Positions 43,018-50,680 of a stretch of DNA of 64,000 nucleotides are shown here, in pieces. The first letter of the stretch is position 1. Each line of letters opens with the position of its first letter. The notes under the pieces are model-generated. The model was not told the origin of the DNA and did not search any database. It saw nothing but the letters and a program-made list of their open reading frames with translations. A program made the position numbers and the translations under genes. Source of the stretch: Mesonia ostreae (GTDB lineage Bacteria; Bacteroidota; Bacteroidia; Flavobacteriales; Flavobacteriaceae); NCBI RefSeq assembly GCF_031845265.1, contig NZ_JAVRBG010000014.1, positions 26,786 to 90,785 of the forward strand. Direction: 5' to 3'.

Positions 43018-43047
43018 TTGTCAGCGTTATTGTTATTTGTATTTTTG
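43018..43047 (+). promoter_or_regulatory. rarA promoter, adjacent to the start codon
   Basis: TTG at 43018-43020, a spacer of exactly 19 bp and TATTTTTG (perfect TAnnTTTG) at 43040-43047. The -7 element ends 4 bp before the ATG at 43052, so the mRNA would be leaderless or nearly so. This promoter also shows that the upstream in-frame TTG at 43037 cannot be the start. Confidence 0.7.
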
Positions 43048-43051
43048 TAAA

Positions 43052-44329
43052 ATGAATTCACCTTTAGCCGAACGTTTACGTCCCAAAAGTTTAGAAGACT
43101 ATATTAGTCAAAAACATCTCGTTGGAGATAAAGGTTCTTTACGAACCCAGATAGAAAAAGGCATCATGCCTTCGCTTATATTATGGGGCCCTCCAGGCGT
43201 AGGAAAAACAACTTTGGCAAATATAGTGGCCGAGACAACAGACAGACCTTTCTACACCTTGAGTGCCATTAGCAGCGGAGTAAAAGATGTACGCGAAATA
43301 ATTGAAAAGGCAAAAAAGCGAGATGGTTTATTTACTACAAAAAATCCTATCCTTTTTATTGACGAAATTCATAGATTCAGTAAATCGCAGCAAGATTCTC
43401 TTTTAGGAGCTGTAGAGAAAGGCTATGTCACTTTGATAGGTGCAACTACAGAAAATCCTAGTTTTGAGGTTATTCCTGCCCTTCTCTCTCGTTGCCAAGT
43501 TTATGTGCTTAACTCCTTCACGAAAGCCGATTTAATCGAGCTTTTGGAGAGAGCGATTAAAAAAGACACCATGCTAAGTTCTAAGAAAATTGAACTTAAA
43601 GAAACCGAGGCTTTACTTAGAGCCAGTGGTGGCGATGCGCGTAAACTTCTTAATATTTTTGAGCTACTTGTTAATTCTGAAGGGAAAGACGAAATTATTC
43701 TAACCAACAAAATGGTAGAGGATAAAATACAGCAAAATATGGCTCGGTATGACAAAACGGGAGAGCAACATTATGATATTATTTCTGCTTTCATCAAATC
43801 TATCCGCGGAAGCGATCCCAACGCTGCAGTATATTGGTTAGCGAGAATGATTGAAGGCGGTGAAGATGTAAAATTTATTGCTAGGCGTTTGGTGATTTCT
43901 GCTAGTGAAGATATAGGCATTGCGAATCCCACTGCTTTAATTATGGCCAATAATACCTTCCAAGCCGTAACTACGGTAGGTTTTCCTGAGGCGCGTATTA
44001 TTTTAAGTCAATGTGTAATTTATTTGGCAACTTCGGCAAAAAGCAACGCCAGCTATATGGCTATTAATAAAGCTCAGCAATTGGTGAAGCAAACAGGGGA
44101 TCTTCCCATTCCGTTTGCTTTACGAAACGCGCCAACTAAACTTATGAAAGAATTAGGCTACGGAGATGATTACAAATATGCTCACAATTATGAGAATAAT
44201 TTTGCTGAAGCAGAATTTTTACCCGAAGAAATTAAGGGAACTAAATTTTATGAACCTGGAAACAATCAACGTGAAAAAACCAACAGAGATTTTCTAAAAA
44301 ACCGTTGGAAGAGCAAGTACAATTATTAA
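43052..44329 (+). CDS. rarA: Replication-associated recombination protein A (MgsA/RarA)
   Basis: AAA+ ATPase related to clamp loaders, acting at stalled replication forks. With the ATG at 43052 it has 425 residues: MNSPLAERLRPKSLEDYISQ at the start, Walker A LWGPPGVGKTT, Walker B ILFIDEIHRFSKSQQD, sensor ATTENPSFEV and the Arg-finger LLSRCQVY. The C-terminal MgsA part has YDIISAFIKSIRGSDPNAAVYWLARMIEGGEDVKFI, the tetramerisation region of the family. Its stop overlaps the stop of the next, convergent gene in a shared TTAA. Confidence 0.97.
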   Translation: MNSPLAERLRPKSLEDYISQKHLVGDKGSLRTQIEKGIMPSLILWGPPGVGKTTLANIVAETTDRPFYTLSAISSGVKDVREIIEKAKKRDGLFTTKNPILFIDEIHRFSKSQQDSLLGAVEKGYVTLIGATTENPSFEVIPALLSRCQVYVLNSFTKADLIELLERAIKKDTMLSSKKIELKETEALLRASGGDARKLLNIFELLVNSEGKDEIILTNKMVEDKIQQNMARYDKTGEQHYDIISAFIKSIRGSDPNAAVYWLARMIEGGEDVKFIARRLVISASEDIGIANPTALIMANNTFQAVTTVGFPEARIILSQCVIYLATSAKSNASYMAINKAQQLVKQTGDLPIPFALRNAPTKLMKELGYGDDYKYAHNYENNFAEAEFLPEEIKGTKFYEPGNNQREKTNRDFLKNRWKSKYNY

Positions 44330-45147
44330 GCTTGTTTTTTAAAGATAGCTTGGTCTAACTTTCCTGTTTCTTTATTAAAATATTCTACTTGCAAATCACC
44401 TTTTTCAAGGATAATTAAAGATCCGTTTAAACGCTCCGAATTATATAATATGTTTCCAGTGGAGGTTGTATTTATAAAACCTTGTCTATCTCCGTTGGCA
44501 TCCATTAAAAGATATCCCGCTTCTATCTCTTTTAACGTGAAGATTTCATTTTTATATAGAAAAGATTCTCCCACCAGCTCAGCTAAAGTATTAGTAGAAG
44601 TACTAATTTCTTCCTCTTTCTCTTGCACCTCTTCTACATTTTCATCTACAAACATTTTATTCTTTTGTCTATTTCTATTTAAACCTTCATTCATATTACC
44701 ATTGTACTCATATTGTAAGCCATTAAAAGAGTTAAATGTTTTAATTAACGCTTCTTTATAGGCTTCACTCACATTTTTCTTTTTACTTACCGCTTCTCTA
44801 GTTTCAAAAACTACGTTCCCAAAGCAATCTTTTAGCTTTAAAGTCACTTTGGTATTTAAAGAAAAGTACCGTGTAGTACCACTTTCTAATTCTGCATATA
44901 ACGCCAAACATTGATTGAATACCAAATCTTTAGGAAACCTTTCCGTTTCCATAAAAGTGGTAAAACCTTCTTGTTTTAATAAATATTTAGTGGTTGAATT
45001 TAAGCGAAATTCATTATCTTCTTTAGACATTTTGTATTGTAAAGGAATCACCACATATTTGAAATCATCAATAGTGCGCATGGTTTGCGAAAAACCATTC
45101 CAACCAAATAAAGACAATAAACATAGAAGTACAATTTTATTATTCAT
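44326..45147 (-). CDS. Secreted hypothetical protein, 273 aa
   Basis: I do not recognise a named family. A signal peptide (1-20, NNKIVLLCLLSLFGWNGFSQ) predicts export to the periplasm or outer membrane. A first domain (about 22-150) has a mixed alpha/beta pattern (YVVIPLQYKMSKEDNEFRLN, VTLKLKDCFGNVVFET). An acidic linker (EEVQEKEEEISTSTN) and a short C-terminal beta-rich region (IFTLKEIEAGYLLMDANGDRQGF) follow. It sits 5 bp after the YjjG-type gene, so the two are likely in one transcript. Such secreted orphans are common in Flavobacteriaceae. Confidence 0.75.
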   Translation of the reverse strand: MNNKIVLLCLLSLFGWNGFSQTMRTIDDFKYVVIPLQYKMSKEDNEFRLNSTTKYLLKQEGFTTFMETERFPKDLVFNQCLALYAELESGTTRYFSLNTKVTLKLKDCFGNVVFETREAVSKKKNVSEAYKEALIKTFNSFNGLQYEYNGNMNEGLNRNRQKNKMFVDENVEEVQEKEEEISTSTNTLAELVGESFLYKNEIFTLKEIEAGYLLMDANGDRQGFINTTSTGNILYNSERLNGSLIILEKGDLQVEYFNKETGKLDQAIFKKQA

Positions 45148-45152
45148 AAGGC

Positions 45153-45839
45153 TTAATTTAATAAAGTTTCTAATTCTTTTAGTGTTTTAATTTTAAGACC
45201 CTTATGGTCTATTTTATTCTCTGGATCAAACAAAACACTTTCTATTCCTGCACGCTCCGCTCCGTATATATCTGCTTCTAAGTTATCTCCCACCATCAAG
45301 CTTGCTCTAGCATTTACATTGGCTTTTCCCAAGGCGCTTTCAAATATAAAGGGATGGGGTTTTTTAACACCTACATCGTCGGAAGTTATAATGATATTAA
45401 AATAATGATCAATTTTAGAATTTTTCAATTTCAAATGCTGTACTTCCTTAAATCCATTAGTGATGATGTGCAGTTTGTAAGTAGAACTTAGATTTTTTAG
45501 CACTTCATGCGCATCATCAAATAAAAAATTATGATCTGATAAATGCACTACATAATCTTCAGAAAGTTGCTGAATCAACTTTTGTTCTATTTTATACTCT
45601 ATTTTCGAAAAAGACTCCTGTAGCCTTTTATACTTCAAATCTTCTTTTAATACCTTATCTTGAGAAAACAGAATCCAATACTTACGATTTATAGGAATAT
45701 AAGACTCCAAAAACTGATCCAAATTTACATCGAGTTTATTTTTTAAAAAAATCTTTTGAAACGTGAGCGCAGAATTTTTTTCAAAATCCCATAACGTATG
45801 ATCCAAATCAAAGAAAATGTCTGTAATTTTATTTTTCAT
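45153..45839 (-). CDS. yjjG: YjjG-type HAD family nucleotidase
   Basis: HAD-superfamily phosphatase of the YjjG group, which removes phosphate from non-canonical pyrimidine nucleotides. The 228 residues have motif I DLDHT with Asp11 and Asp13, motif II ITNGFK, the motif III Lys in KKPHPFIF and the motif IV VGDNLEADIYGAERAGI. The N-terminus overlaps the preceding gene by 11 bp, so translation is coupled. It matches the family in length. It follows the deacetylase-like protein and precedes the secreted orphan. Confidence 0.9.
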   Translation of the reverse strand: MKNKITDIFFDLDHTLWDFEKNSALTFQKIFLKNKLDVNLDQFLESYIPINRKYWILFSQDKVLKEDLKYKRLQESFSKIEYKIEQKLIQQLSEDYVVHLSDHNFLFDDAHEVLKNLSSTYKLHIITNGFKEVQHLKLKNSKIDHYFNIIITSDDVGVKKPHPFIFESALGKANVNARASLMVGDNLEADIYGAERAGIESVLFDPENKIDHKGLKIKTLKELETLLN

Positions 45840-47115
45840 TCAAATAGGTTATCAAATTCAAGTACTTTTTCTCTTTATTCCAGTCCTCAAAATCTTTATT
45901 ATTCATTAGTATATTTAAAGAACCTTCTACTTTCATAACATCTTCCTTTACCTTTTCCAACTGCGTTTTTAATTCGAAAAAAGTGTGGTGTTTAATGCAA
46001 TTACTATTAAAAACTACAGGTTCTAAAACCAAGGGAGAAATTCTTTCAAAATTGATATCATAATATAAATAAGAGGTACAGGTGCCGGCTCTAAACCCTA
46101 CTGCTTCTGAGTAACTCATAGAAAAATCTTGTTCTATCTCTAGCTTATCAAAATTATTGTAGAGCGTGGGCAAATTTAATCCAAAATTATAGCTTCCTAC
46201 TATTTTTAAAGGTCGGTTTACGATAGATTCCCACCTTTTTTTTTCTAATTTTAAAATTGAAAAATTATGCAAAGACTCATAACCGGGTAACATTCCTATT
46301 TCTCCATAATCTCCCATAGATTTTATAAGAGAATGGTATTTTATTTTATTATAGCTAACGTTTTTACTATAAATAGAATAATTACTTAATTGAAATAAAA
46401 AATGCCATTTATAATGATTTTGATGCGACTCTTCTACCAAGCCGTCATAAATATCATAAGGATCTTTACTGATAAAAAACAATACTTTAAATCGTTCTAT
46501 AAAATTACTTACATCCAGCTTAAACACATCTCGTAAACTAGCGCCTATACTTCTTACTAGTCCCTTTTTTCTAAATCTATAAGCTTCAGAAACTGCTAGA
46601 ATATTTTTATTTTGAAATTTCCGATTAACAGATTTATCTTTAGAAAAGCGTTCATTCAACAAACTGTTAAACTTGTACGCCCAAAGATCTACTACGGGTT
46701 GTTCTAAAAAATCGTGTTTGTAACCAATACTTTCTTTATAAGGATATCTTCCAAAAGAATCTTTTACATGGGGTAGGTATTCTTCGTATCTACTTAATAG
46801 ATAAAAGCTTGCCGAAAATATATCAAAAGGTACATCGCTACGATCTGAAGCTTTAAAAAAACAGGTAACACCCTCCCAAGAGTGAAACTTTAAATCTAAA
46901 TCACTAAAACCCTGCTCATTTAAAAGACCTGCTGCTTGTATAAAAAATTCATTCCCCATTTTTTGTTTCCCATACGAAAGCTTTTTGCCTTCATAAGCAA
47001 CAAATTTTTCAATTTTGGACGTAAATGTTACTTCATACCCCAAAATATTTCCGCATACCTGTTTAAAAGTATAGTTAATTCTGGGCGTAAGTGTTTTAAC
47101 GTAAATTAATAACAT
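45829..47115 (-). CDS. Polysaccharide deacetylase-family protein, apparently lacking metal ligands
   Basis: A 428-residue protein of the DUF7033 plus polysaccharide-deacetylase-like family of Flavobacteriia. Recognisable segments are PFDIFSASFYLLSRYEEYLPH (97-117), SKDPYDIYDGL (216-226) and VGFRAGTCTSYLYYDI (339-354). As I recall, active members have a T-x-D-x-D strand near AVSEAY (174-179), HPSY near MLPGY (275-279) and RQHFL near SYNFGL (308-313); here all three lack the acidic or His ligands. It may be a degenerate or non-catalytic paralogue. No signal peptide is seen. It lies 3 bp after radC. Confidence 0.7.
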   Translation of the reverse strand: MLLIYVKTLTPRINYTFKQVCGNILGYEVTFTSKIEKFVAYEGKKLSYGKQKMGNEFFIQAAGLLNEQGFSDLDLKFHSWEGVTCFFKASDRSDVPFDIFSASFYLLSRYEEYLPHVKDSFGRYPYKESIGYKHDFLEQPVVDLWAYKFNSLLNERFSKDKSVNRKFQNKNILAVSEAYRFRKKGLVRSIGASLRDVFKLDVSNFIERFKVLFFISKDPYDIYDGLVEESHQNHYKWHFLFQLSNYSIYSKNVSYNKIKYHSLIKSMGDYGEIGMLPGYESLHNFSILKLEKKRWESIVNRPLKIVGSYNFGLNLPTLYNNFDKLEIEQDFSMSYSEAVGFRAGTCTSYLYYDINFERISPLVLEPVVFNSNCIKHHTFFELKTQLEKVKEDVMKVEGSLNILMNNKDFEDWNKEKKYLNLITYLNEK

Positions 47116-47118
47116 AAG

Positions 47119-47817
47119 CTACAATAGTCCTTCATTGGCAAAGCTAAAATAAGATTTTTGAGTGACTATAAGATGGTCTAATACTTTTATATCTAAACTT
47201 TCACCAGCTATTTTTAGCTTTTGGGTGAGTTGTTTATCGGCAGTACTGGGTTGAAGAGTTCCCGAAGGATGATTATGTGCTAAAATTACAGCAGTTGCAC
47301 CTATCTCTAAGGCATTTTTAAATGCCAAACGCACATCTACAATGGTGCCTGTAATACCGCCTTTACTCAATTGTAATTTCTGCAATATTTTGTTGGAATT
47401 GTTTAAGTACAAGATCCAAAATTCTTCGTGATCTAGATCTCCAATTATAGGTTGCATCACCTCATAAACCGAATCGCTAGAAGTGACTTTCTTTCGTTGC
47501 AAAGCCTCTTCCCCCCTTCGTCTTCTTCCCAATTCTAAGGCTGCGACTATAGAAATCGCTTTGGCCTCTCCTATTCCTTTAAACTTCATCAATTGCTTTA
47601 CGGAAGCCTTCCCGAGTTGGTTTAAATTATTTTCTGAAGCTTGTAAGATTCTTTTAGATAGTTGCACGGCGCTTTCTCCTCGATTCCCTGAACCTATTAA
47701 AATGGCAATTAATTCGGCATCACTTAAAGCCGTTTTTCCTTTTAATACTAATTTTTCTCGCGGACGATCGCCTTCTGCCCATTGTTTAATCGAAAAGGAG
47801 TTTTTGTATTCTTCCAT
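47119..47817 (-). CDS. radC: RadC family JAB/MPN protein
   Basis: A 232-residue protein with an N-terminal HhH-like part (ALSDAELIAILIGSGNRGESAVQLSKRIL) and a C-terminal JAMM domain (AVILAHNHPSGTLQPSTAD with the two His, Ser and Asp of the JAMM motif). It was originally linked to DNA repair in E. coli, but its real role is uncertain. The open frame extends to a TTG at 47835; I chose the ATG at 47817 (MEEYKNSFSIKQWA), the usual family start. The deacetylase-like gene follows 3 bp after its stop. Confidence 0.93.
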   Translation of the reverse strand: MEEYKNSFSIKQWAEGDRPREKLVLKGKTALSDAELIAILIGSGNRGESAVQLSKRILQASENNLNQLGKASVKQLMKFKGIGEAKAISIVAALELGRRRRGEEALQRKKVTSSDSVYEVMQPIIGDLDHEEFWILYLNNSNKILQKLQLSKGGITGTIVDVRLAFKNALEIGATAVILAHNHPSGTLQPSTADKQLTQKLKIAGESLDIKVLDHLIVTQKSYFSFANEGLL

Positions 47818-47871
47818 TTCTAAAGATAAGCACAAAAAATAATATCTTACTTTTATAAAAATAGATTTTTT

Positions 47872-48321
47872 ATGAAATCCTTATTCAACAGTGAAACTTA
47901 CCTAGAGATAAATAGACGATTAGAAACTATTTCTAAAAATTCTAATAGAAAATGGGGTAAAATGCAAGTAGCCCAAATGCTACACCATTGCCAAAAACCT
48001 CTATCAATAGCGTTGGAGAAAGAACAAATAGAAAAACCTCCTTTCTACATGCGCGTATTAGCAAAATTTATAAAAAGCTCTATGTATAATGATAAAGCTT
48101 GGAAACAAAACCTACCCACGGCTAAAGAACTAAAAATAACCTCCCCTAAAAATTTTGATGTAGAGAAAGAAAATTTATTCCGCTTAATAAAAGAATTTCA
48201 TGTAAAGAATAGCCAAGAACAATGGACACCGCACCCTATATTTGGAAGCTTTACCAAAGACCAATGGGGTAAAATGCAATACAAACATCTAGACCATCAT
48301 TTTAGACAATTTGGTATTTAA
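47872..48321 (+). CDS. DUF1569 domain protein (DinB-like)
   Basis: A 149-residue member of DUF1569, a DinB/YfiT-like four-helix family. The conserved His positions appear in WGKMQVAQMLHHCQKPL (near residue 41-42), HPIFGSFTKDQWGKMQYKHLDHHFRQFG (near the C-terminus), consistent with a metal-binding three-His site. Function is unknown; some DinB-like proteins act as thiol transferases. It is divergent from radC and tail to tail with mpl, sharing the TTAA stop overlap. No signal peptide is seen. Confidence 0.85.
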   Translation: MKSLFNSETYLEINRRLETISKNSNRKWGKMQVAQMLHHCQKPLSIALEKEQIEKPPFYMRVLAKFIKSSMYNDKAWKQNLPTAKELKITSPKNFDVEKENLFRLIKEFHVKNSQEQWTPHPIFGSFTKDQWGKMQYKHLDHHFRQFGI

Positions 48322-49673
48322 CCTAAAAACTCATGTATCGTGTCAAAGTCTAAACCTCCATAATTTCCGCTACTCATCAATAATAAAGTAGTGTCTTTAA
48401 AATCTTTATTTTTTAGATATTCCCGAAATAACTGCGGATTTGTGTAAATTTTCAAGTTAGAATGTTGAAATGCTTCTTCGATATCTTTTGCGTCAACCTC
48501 TTCCAGTTTTTTAATCGCTACCGCTTCGGGAGAGTAGAAAACAACCGCTTCCTCTGCTTTATCCAGCGTGTTTTTATAATGCTTTAAAAACTCGGCGTTT
48601 AAACTGCTATACGTGTGTAACTCTAAACAAGCAACTAATTTTCTCTGTGGAAATTGTTCTTTTACCGCCTGTGTAGTGGCTACTACTTTTGACGGACTGT
48701 GGGCAAAATCTTTATAAACTGTAGCAGAGTTCGTTTCGGCTATTTTTTCTAATCGCTTAGAAGCCCCTTTAAACGTACTTATTGCCTCATAGAAACCCTC
48801 CTCATCAACTCCCATATGTTGGCACACCCATTTGGCGCCGGAAAGATTATTTAAATTGTGTTTTCCAAAAACTTCTATGGGCATATCGCCTTCTGGAGTT
48901 ACTAAATACGTTTCTCCTTCTTCAATAAAATATTCTGGCGTTTGGTAGGCATGTTTTCGGGTGGGTTTGGTCGCATTTTCAGCAACTTCAGCAACTATTG
49001 GATCTTCCTCATTATACACTAAAATGCTTCCATTGACCATGGTATCTACAAAAACCTGAAATTGTTCTTTATAGTTTTCAAACGTGGGAAATACATTAAT
49101 GTGATCCCAAGCAATTCCGCTAAGCAAAGCAATATTGGCTTTATATAAGTGAAATTTAGGACGTCTATCTATTGCTGAAGACAAATATTCATCTCCTTCT
49201 AACAGCATAAAATCATTCTCTTTGGTTAGGTGCACCATAGTTTCAAAACCATCTAATTGGGCGCCAACCATAAAATCTACTTCGAGATTGTGGTAATGCA
49301 ACACGTGCAAAACCATCGAAGTAATGGTGGTTTTACCGTGAGAACCGCCAATCACTACGCGGGTTTTTTCTTTGCTATGTTCGTAAAGAAATTCTGGGTA
49401 AGAATATATTTTTAAACCAATTTCCTGTGCTTTCAAAAGCTCAGGATTATCTGATTTTGCGTGCATTCCCAAAATTACTGCATCCAATTCTGAAGTGATT
49501 TTAATGGGAAACCATCCCATTTCTCCTGGAAGTAAGTTATATTTTTGAAGTCTGCTTTTTGAAGGTTCAAAAATCGCATCGTCACTTCCAGAAACGGTTT
49601 CGCCTTTATGGTGAAGCGCCAATGCCAAATTGTGCATCGCACTTCCTCCAATCGCTATAAAATGTACTCGCAT
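48318..49673 (-). CDS. mpl: Murein peptide ligase Mpl
   Basis: Joins UDP-N-acetylmuramic acid to the recycled tripeptide L-Ala-gamma-D-Glu-meso-DAP, feeding peptidoglycan recycling. The 451 residues follow the Mur ligase plan: N-terminal Rossmann-like UDP-binding (VHFIAIGGSAMHNLALALHHKG), P-loop GGSHGKTT (109-116), central LLEGDEYLSSAIDRRPKF and LSGIAWDHINVFPTF, and C-terminal domain (VYKDFAHSPSKVVATTQAVKEQF). The family signature distinguishes it from MurC by the shorter length and DEYLSSAIDRRPK. The upstream 195-bp gap contains a short CGCCAG...CTGGCG hairpin (49742-49768). Confidence 0.93.
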   Translation of the reverse strand: MRVHFIAIGGSAMHNLALALHHKGETVSGSDDAIFEPSKSRLQKYNLLPGEMGWFPIKITSELDAVILGMHAKSDNPELLKAQEIGLKIYSYPEFLYEHSKEKTRVVIGGSHGKTTITSMVLHVLHYHNLEVDFMVGAQLDGFETMVHLTKENDFMLLEGDEYLSSAIDRRPKFHLYKANIALLSGIAWDHINVFPTFENYKEQFQVFVDTMVNGSILVYNEEDPIVAEVAENATKPTRKHAYQTPEYFIEEGETYLVTPEGDMPIEVFGKHNLNNLSGAKWVCQHMGVDEEGFYEAISTFKGASKRLEKIAETNSATVYKDFAHSPSKVVATTQAVKEQFPQRKLVACLELHTYSSLNAEFLKHYKNTLDKAEEAVVFYSPEAVAIKKLEEVDAKDIEEAFQHSNLKIYTNPQLFREYLKNKDFKDTTLLLMSSGNYGGLDFDTIHEFLG

Positions 49674-49868
49674 AGTTGTTGTTTAAGCAATTAAAAGACA
49701 GTAGGTAAATTTTGAGTTGTAAAAAGTAGATTCCAACTCCCCGCCAGAATAATTCTTTTGGGCTGGCGCTCAATCTAACAAACTAGATATCGATTATCTC
49801 TCAAAATAACTACCCATCTCTATAAAAAGGTAAAGATATAAAATTCGAACCCTTTCTTGAAAATAGAA

Positions 49869-50585
49869 TTAGTTTTTAGTCCAATTATGGGTGGGATGCT
49901 GTTTTTGGGCTTCTTTTCTTAACTGCTGTGCTTCTTCTCGCTTGCTGAGTTTTTCCTCGTATAACTGAATTAGTTTTGTGTAACAGGTCACTGAGCCTCC
50001 AACCTCAAGTGCCTTTTTATAATAGTTTTCGGCTGCTTTATAATTTTCATCTTCGCTGGCTACATAGCCTTTGGATAACCAACCATCTACGGGGCTAATT
50101 TTAAGCAGCTGGTCTGTATATTCATAAGAAGTAGCAGTGCTGCCGCCTAGAATACCTGGTAATTGCATATAAAGCTTGGTAAGCGCCCACCGAGCCTCGA
50201 TATGATTGGGGTCTAATTCTGCTGCTTTTTTTAAATGAAATTTAATATCTGAAATGTAAAACGCAGCTTGCATTTTACTTAAGCTTAGCGCTTTCATTCC
50301 TAAAGCTCCACCATATTTAAAATTATGAGAAGCGCTCTGCGGAAAATTTTCTACAAGTACTTCATAAATCTCAACTGCTTCGTTCCATTTTTTTTGGTGC
50401 GAATAGATATCTGCTATATGTTCTTGTGCTTCCCAATAGTTCTCTTCGGCATCTGTAACTTTGTTAAAGTCTAGTAAGGCTTCCGTAAAGTTATCTGCTT
50501 TAACATGCTGCACTCCCTCATTAAAAGAGTTTTGAGCATTCATCGAAAAAGAAGTCCATACCACAAGAAAAAAAATAGAGCGCAT
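49869..50585 (-). CDS. Secreted TPR-repeat protein
   Basis: A 238-residue protein with a signal peptide (1-17, MRSIFFLVVWTSFSMNA) and several tetratricopeptide repeats: about 18-85 (SFNEGVQHVKADNFTEALLDFNKV, then EEAQEHIADIYSHQKKWNEAVEIYEVL-like), 110-145 (AAELDPNHIEARWALTKLYMQLPG) and 175-235. TPRs are protein-docking scaffolds, so it probably works in an envelope complex. The gene is divergent from the alpha-2-macroglobulin-like gene (95-bp gap), which makes a functional link with it possible but not shown. Confidence 0.85.
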   Translation of the reverse strand: MRSIFFLVVWTSFSMNAQNSFNEGVQHVKADNFTEALLDFNKVTDAEENYWEAQEHIADIYSHQKKWNEAVEIYEVLVENFPQSASHNFKYGGALGMKALSLSKMQAAFYISDIKFHLKKAAELDPNHIEARWALTKLYMQLPGILGGSTATSYEYTDQLLKISPVDGWLSKGYVASEDENYKAAENYYKKALEVGGSVTCYTKLIQLYEEKLSKREEAQQLRKEAQKQHPTHNWTKN

Positions 50586-50680
50586 ACCTTAGTTTTTCAA
50601 AATTCTATACAACAATTTCATTTTAATCAAGTCGCAAGATAGAATTATAATTTTTATAACTTTAGAGAAAATACTGTGCC

